Assembly (NCBI GenBank): GCA_003427395.1
Contig: BFEA01000233.1
Span: forward strand, 925,251-959,325
Direction of reading: 5' to 3'
Length of the DNA stretch: 34,075 nt
Source: Chara braunii
Lineage: Eukaryota > Streptophyta > Charophyceae > Charales > Characeae
Below are positions 30,478 through 34,075 of this stretch, piece after piece. Numbering within the stretch: the first letter of the stretch is position 1; every line of letters begins with the position of its first letter. The notes beneath the pieces were generated by a model. That model had not been told where the DNA came from, made no database searches, and saw only the letters and a list, made by a program, of their open reading frames with translations. The translations under genes and the position numbers were made by a program.

Positions 30478-31313
30478 GGGACGCTGGACCCGGTTTCCAG
30501 CAGGAACTGCTTTTCCTTGTTTTTCTCTCAGTATGCCTTGACCCAAGTTTTTTTCCAAAAAAGGGCCAATGAGACTAGAAGTATGCGACCCTCTCAGCAC
30601 GGTTGTATGGATGGGATGCTGGACCCGGTTTCCAGCAGGGGCTTCTTCTCTTACGATGTTGATTACTGCAGGTGCCAATGAGGTTAGCAGATGGATGGCT
30701 GGAGCTCGGGGTTGGAGGGGGACCTCACTGGTGGCCCCCGGTGGCTCTCCCCCCATCACCAGACCAGGCCTTCGGTTAGCTAGGGTAGAGAAGATTGGAT
30801 GGGACGCTGGACCCGGTTTCCAGCACATTGGCGCCATGGCCCAAGATGTTAAAAAAAAATCAACCCAGCCAAAAAAGTAAAGAACAGGCGGAGACGGAAG
30901 GCGGGGAGATAGCCAGGAGGCCCGGTGCCCCCCGGGCCCAAGTTGGCAATCTGTTTTTTTCCTCCCAGGCCACCGATGACTAGTACTTCTCAAAAAAAAC
31001 CTGCGCAGTCAATACCCTGTGACCCAGGGCAATCAATGCTGGCAGGGCCCAAAGAGTTCCAATCGACTCAAGGATGTATTTATGGGAGGCTGGACCCGGT
31101 TTCCAGCAGGTGATGCTCCCCACCAATAGATGGAGAGGCTCACTAGGCAAAGCCTCAGTCCCGGTGGTTCTCTTACCACCACTGGGATAGAGGCCTTGCA
31201 CAACGGCCTTTCCAAAAAAAAAAGAAAAAAAAAGAAGAAGAGCTACCCCAATTGTGATGGCCCCAATCTATTTGTAGGGAGCTGCACCTGCTGGAAACTC
31301 GGTCCAGCCTACC
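30478..31313. repeat. Cluster of five GCTGGA...TCCAGC hairpin motifs
   Basis: GCTGGACCCGGTTTCCAGC, or a close variant, occurs at 30478-30504, 30613-30639, 30801-30825 and 31084-31110 on the plus strand and 31287-31313 on the minus strand, usually preceded by TATGGGA or ATGGGA. Each forms a 6-7-bp stem with a 7-base loop. The last two share the downstream CAGGTG.{2}GCTCCC.AC.AATAGAT pattern and lie on either side of an A-rich run (31214-31240). This fits the 3' domain of a short retroposon in several truncated copies. Confidence 0.65.
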
Positions 31314-31645
31314 TTCAACAAGAACAAAGTTGAAAAGAGAATCAGAGAACAACATTGATTGCCCTCCATCTAGGAGATTAACTGTCATCCTTTCTGTGCC
31401 AGTTCTTCACCAATAAACTGCAGCTCTTTTGCTTTCCTGTGTTTTCGTCCCCCTACGTTTTTTCAACTTTTTTGTTTTTTCAACTTTTTTGTCTTAAGGT
31501 TCTATGTCCATATGGACTAGGAGAGGTCCTGGAGGAAATAGTGTCATCCCCGAAAAACAACGGACTTCCAAAAACACCGCTGTTGGATTATATACCATGG
31601 CCTGTTGAAAGCGTCAGACTGGCAGACCCTAAGTTACCGAAGCTA
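31314..31645. other. Non-genic stretch
   Basis: TTTTTTGTTTTTTCAACTTTTTTG marks 31458-31490. The plus frame at 31500-31640 is open (PYGLGEVLEEIVSSPKN), but I recognise nothing in it. Confidence 0.4.
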
Positions 31646-31773
31646 AGGGCATCGCCACACCACTCTCGAAATGTGAAAAATGAGAATGAACCTCCCCCTA
31701 GAACATGCATGACCAGATGCACCCGCCACATTTTTGTCTTTTTCACATTTCGAGAGTGGTGTGGCGATGCCCT
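31646..31773. mobile_element. Perfect 35-bp inverted repeat element
   Basis: AGGGCATCGCCACACCACTC... at 31646-31680 is repeated exactly in reverse complement at 31739-31773 with a 58-base centre. The centre begins with TGAGAATGAACCTCCCCCTA, a version of the hinge motif found at 19225, 26383 and 28414. Zero mismatches in 35 bp suggests a recent event in otherwise old DNA. Confidence 0.75.
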
Positions 31774-32441
31774 AACTTTGCGACCGAACGAATCGAACTC
31801 GTCCCTGGCAGGCTGGACATCGGAAGCGCTGGCCGCTTCTATATGGTCTACGGTGTCCGACGAGGGGTTTCCCTACTAGTCCTTTAAATCGCCAGTGCCA
31901 AGCCCCCTGCTGTTACATTTGGGCCCAGACAGACTGCGCTTTCGATGTACCTCCCCCTTGCATGCATCCCACATCAACCAGCGGTAGAGTGAAATCAGTT
32001 TCACATCCGGGTACATAGGTCAAATGCTCTGACCTAGTAAAGTCCAGTTATGCTTCCCCCCCTCCTCCAAATCCAGCTGCACTCAGCACTCTGACAAAGG
32101 CACAAGTGGGGTTGTCCTCCAGGTTGATGGCAATCTTGTGTTTTTGTCTTTTTCTTCGCAAACACAGCCAGCGTGGTCCCCCACCATGGATGACATGCAG
32201 AAATCAGGAAGGAATTGCAAGAAGCAAAACTAACCCATTCACAAAATGCGAAAATTCTACGATACAACTCTCAACGACACCTCTGCCAATCGTCACCATC
32301 ACGAACATGACGATCATCTCCTCGTTTCTAGACATCGGTGAGTGAGACCAAGGCCACGTGGACTCTTAGGTTTGATGACAGCTGTGCTGCAGCAGAGCTG
32401 GCCGCCATGTCGGGTCAGAACAGGTAAAAAAAACTGCACGG
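31774..32441. other. Non-genic stretch
   Basis: On the minus strand near 31780-31800 ACGAGTTCGATTCG is a lone box-B-like site without a box A at the right distance. Nothing else is recognised. Confidence 0.4.
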
Positions 32442-32599
32442 GAGTCACAAAAATGAGTTATAATTGCACTACGGGCCAAGATACAGTTTCAAATTGCAGT
32501 TTGGGCAATGTATACAACCCACCTTTCTGGCCAGGTAGGGTGCCCGAAGTGCAATTGCAAACTGTATCTTGCCCCACATATAACTCTTTTTTGTGACTC
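32442..32599. mobile_element. Foldback element, about 60-bp arms
   Basis: GAGTCACAAAAATGAGTTAT at 32442 matches the complement of the end (GTGACTC at 32593-32599). AAGATACAGTTT and the ATTGCA and GGGCA blocks pair further in. Arms cover about 32442-32509 and 32540-32599 with small indels. The element is 158 bp with no coding capacity, so MITE-like. Confidence 0.7.
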
Positions 32600-32682
32600 T
32601 ACTGAAGTTACCCCTAACCTGGTAGTGCCCAGTAGAAACACGAGGCCATCCAATGGAGTGCCAGTGGCACCAACCGCGCTTA

Positions 32683-32687
<5 letters not shown>

Positions 32688-32721
<34 letters not shown>

Positions 32722-32767
32722 CGATTCGTGGGGAGCAGCACGTGCTGGGAACCGGGCCCAGCGTCCC
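32688..32767 (-). mobile_element. Short retroposon 3' end: GCTGG hairpin and poly(A), minus strand
   Basis: On the minus strand GGGACGCTGGGCCCGGTTCC (hairpin family member, 32741-32767) is followed by GTGCTGCTCCCCACGAATCG and then 34 A (T34 on plus, 32688-32721). It is the clearest case of the hairpin lying just before a tail. Confidence 0.55.
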
Positions 32768-32992
32768 ATATGAACATACATCAGTTACAGACCTACAATG
32801 GCAGTGCATATGTGATTGCAGTCTCTCAGAGGACTAGGGCATTTTCTGTAACTGTTTCTAAGTTCTGGGTCCTACTGATAACTGAAACTCAGGCTGAACT
32901 GACAGGGACTTTTCTGCAAATTCCCTGAACTACTGAAAATCGGGTACCCCACTCAGCCGTAAACTCCCTTTGAGGCCTAAACGGACTGCTAC

Positions 32993-32994
<2 letters not shown>

Positions 32995-33039
<45 letters not shown>

Positions 33040-33083
33040 GAACCCAGGTCTGCACCGTGGCAGGGTGCTGTTCTATTTCTCGT
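32995..33083 (-). mobile_element. tRNA-Gly(GCC) fragment with poly(A) tail, minus strand
   Basis: On the minus strand GAGAAATAGAACA leads into GCACC-CTGCCAC-GGTGC (33052-33068), a perfect anticodon arm with anticodon GCC. Then AGACCTGGGTTCG stops inside the T-loop and passes into TTT and 41 A (T41 on plus, 32995-33035). The order and wording match eukaryotic tRNA-Gly(GCC). Unit R lacks this piece, so it is an insertion: a truncated tRNA retrocopy. Confidence 0.7.
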
Positions 33084-33128
33084 CAGGGTGGTACCATTGT
33101 TACTGGTAAAAACAATGACCCATAACTT

Positions 33129-33447
33129 TTAGAGGTAAGTACGTCCATGTCACGTTTGAGTATAGAATGGGCAAAAAAAACACGCGTCGGCAAAGAAAAC
33201 CGCGCCGAGTTCAAAAAGGCAACGGAAGTACCGACTGCCGTGGTGTCAGACTGGGTGTCATATTTACAGGGGTCGGCCGTGGTGTCAGAGAGGGAAACAG
33301 AAGCAGAAAAAGAAAAAAAAATCCCAATGGATACGTTTGGACCGAAATTGCTCATTTCAAGTTGGCATGTGGTTTTTCTTTGCCGGCGTGAGTTTTTTTG
33401 CCTTTAGGGTTTCAAAAAAACATGCCACATCCGCCTTTATTTCTAAC
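33129..33447. mobile_element. Terminal-inverted-repeat element inside unit L
   Basis: GGGCAAAAAAAACACGCG at 33169 pairs with the complement of 33371-33402. The inverted similarity continues outward to about 33129 (TTAGAGGTAAG) and 33447. Unit R goes straight from TTTTAGA to GGTCCTAGG, so R shows the empty site. Internal open frames are short and do not encode a transposase. Confidence 0.7.
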
Positions 33448-33501
33448 TATTGGATGATTAGATCCTATAGGAGAGCTCAGACCAGTAGATTAGCCTAGAA
33501 G

Positions 33502-33507
33502 TATAAA
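33502..33507 (+). promoter_or_regulatory. TATA box of unit L
   Basis: GTATAAATAG is a strong TATA-box match and is conserved in unit R. What it would drive is unknown. Confidence 0.45.
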
Positions 33508-33766
33508 TAGAAGAGGAATGGAGTGGTAGGGCCCTTTCTTGGCGCTTGTTTCCGATGAGTTTATAACTTTATATTGCTGACGTTTCTGCAAAAAAAAAAA
33601 CCTAAACTACTGAAAATTGGGCACCGCTCAGCTGTAAACTCGTTTGAGGCCTGAGCGGACTGCTACACTATTTTTCCTCACAGCGGCACCGCTGTTACTT
33701 ACTCGCCCATAACGTTTTAGACGGTCAGGTCCTAGGAGACTCCCGTCCAGTAGGTTAGTCTAAGAG

Positions 33767-33775
33767 TATATAAAT
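33767..33775 (+). promoter_or_regulatory. TATA box of unit R
   Basis: TATATAAAT is the counterpart of the unit L box. A foldback element begins directly downstream and would lie in any transcript leader. Confidence 0.4.
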
Positions 33776-33777
33776 AG

Positions 33778-33887
33778 ACTACCTTCTTCCTCGGAATACA
33801 ACGTACTGTCATTATAGCTGTATTTGGGGTGTCTTTCAGTCTAAATACAGCTATAATGGCTGGGCGTTCTATTCGGGGGAAGACAGT
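33778..33887. mobile_element. Foldback element, family F, copy 2
   Basis: CATTATAGCTGTATTT and AAATACAGCTATAATG form a 16-bp perfect core; outer arms CTTCTTCCTCGGAATA and TATTCGGGGGAAGACAGT extend it to about 42 bp with mismatches. It matches the element at 544-657. In unit L the site reads GTATAAATAGAAGAGGAATG, without the insertion. Confidence 0.75.
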
Positions 33888-34027
33888 AGGACTGGAGTGC
33901 TAGGGCCCTTTTCAGGCTCTTGTTTCGGATGACTTTATTGTTGACGTCACAAGGTTGCTCGAGCAGCCGGTCACCTAAGGGAACTGCTACTACTGTAGGG
34001 TTTCGGAAGCACAGATGATGAAGCTGG

Positions 34028-34031
<4 letters not shown>

Positions 34032-34075
<44 letters not shown>
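34032..34075. repeat. T44 run at the window end
   Basis: Forty-four T residues run to the last base. It is probably the tail of another minus-strand retroposon or a contig edge; the head would lie outside the window. Confidence 0.9.

Larger units (their letters stand above)
32911..33582 (+). repeat. Promoter-like tandem repeat, unit L
   Basis: It shares with unit R: TTTCTGCAAA, ACTACTGAAAAT.GGG, CTCAGC.GTAAACTC, TTTGAGGCCT, CGGACTGCTACACT, CCCATAAC.TTTTAGA, AGTAGRTTAG, GTATAAATAG and TAGGGCCCTTT. It is longer than R because it holds a tRNA fragment with a T tract (32995-33083) and a 300-bp inverted-repeat element (33129-33447). Confidence 0.8.
33583..33955 (+). repeat. Promoter-like tandem repeat, unit R
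   Basis: This is the second unit, without the two insertions of unit L. It carries its own foldback insertion at 33778-33887. Excluding insertions, both units are about 265 bases. Ten A residues (33591-33600) stand at the junction. Confidence 0.8.

Noticed and set aside
31439-31879. 146-codon ORF with a plausible middle (GLGEVLEEIVSSPKN)
   Set aside because: It runs through the perfect 35-bp inverted repeat, so at least the second half is not host coding sequence; no family was recognised.

Overview
The window looks like intergenic DNA from a large, repeat-rich eukaryotic genome. No intact host gene, rRNA or functional tRNA could be supported. Base composition is near balanced, with long microsatellites, many homopolymer runs, inverted-repeat elements, tRNA-derived relics and one decayed LINE. 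The LINE's style and the plant-like TTCGGCAG...TTCCC tandem motifs lean toward the green lineage (land plant or charophyte alga). That is a weak inference, not an identification.

Layout. 1-1.7 kb: foldback element, homopurine/CT tract, short tandem repeats and a C-depleted tract. 1.7-1.9 kb: a run of perfect hairpins ending in A11. 2.1-4.4 kb: LINE relic, with an ORF1 frame carrying nine stops overlapped by the first 99 codons of an endonuclease ORF2; the rest of ORF2 is absent. 4.4-9.98 kb: non-genic DNA with a 165-bp (GA)n tract and two unrecognised short ORFs at 8.3-9.3 kb. 9.98-17.66 kb: two diverged head-to-tail copies of an approximately 4.05-kb non-coding element. 17.7-30 kb: a mosaic of old duplicated blocks, including direct repeats at 25.48-27.57 and 28.39-29.94 kb. 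30-34 kb: tRNA-like relics, a family of GCTGGA/TCCAGC hairpins, several foldback elements, poly(T) tracts and a promoter-like tandem repeat with nested insertions.

The strongest unusual signal is in the 4-kb element pair. Each copy carries an array of short hairpins. The loop is nearly constant within a copy (CATTCAACTTAGAAACAAT in copy 1, CCCTAACTTAAGGG in copy 2), while the flanking stems change from unit to unit and still pair, up to 9 bp. Further hairpins at matching positions in the two copies also differ in sequence but keep pairing. This looks like structure kept at RNA or cruciform level in a non-coding repeat. A second informative site is 32.9-33.95 kb, where two copies of one repeat act as each other's empty site for three insertions, one of them a tRNA-Gly(GCC) fragment with a poly(A) tail. 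All alignments and pairings were made by eye.
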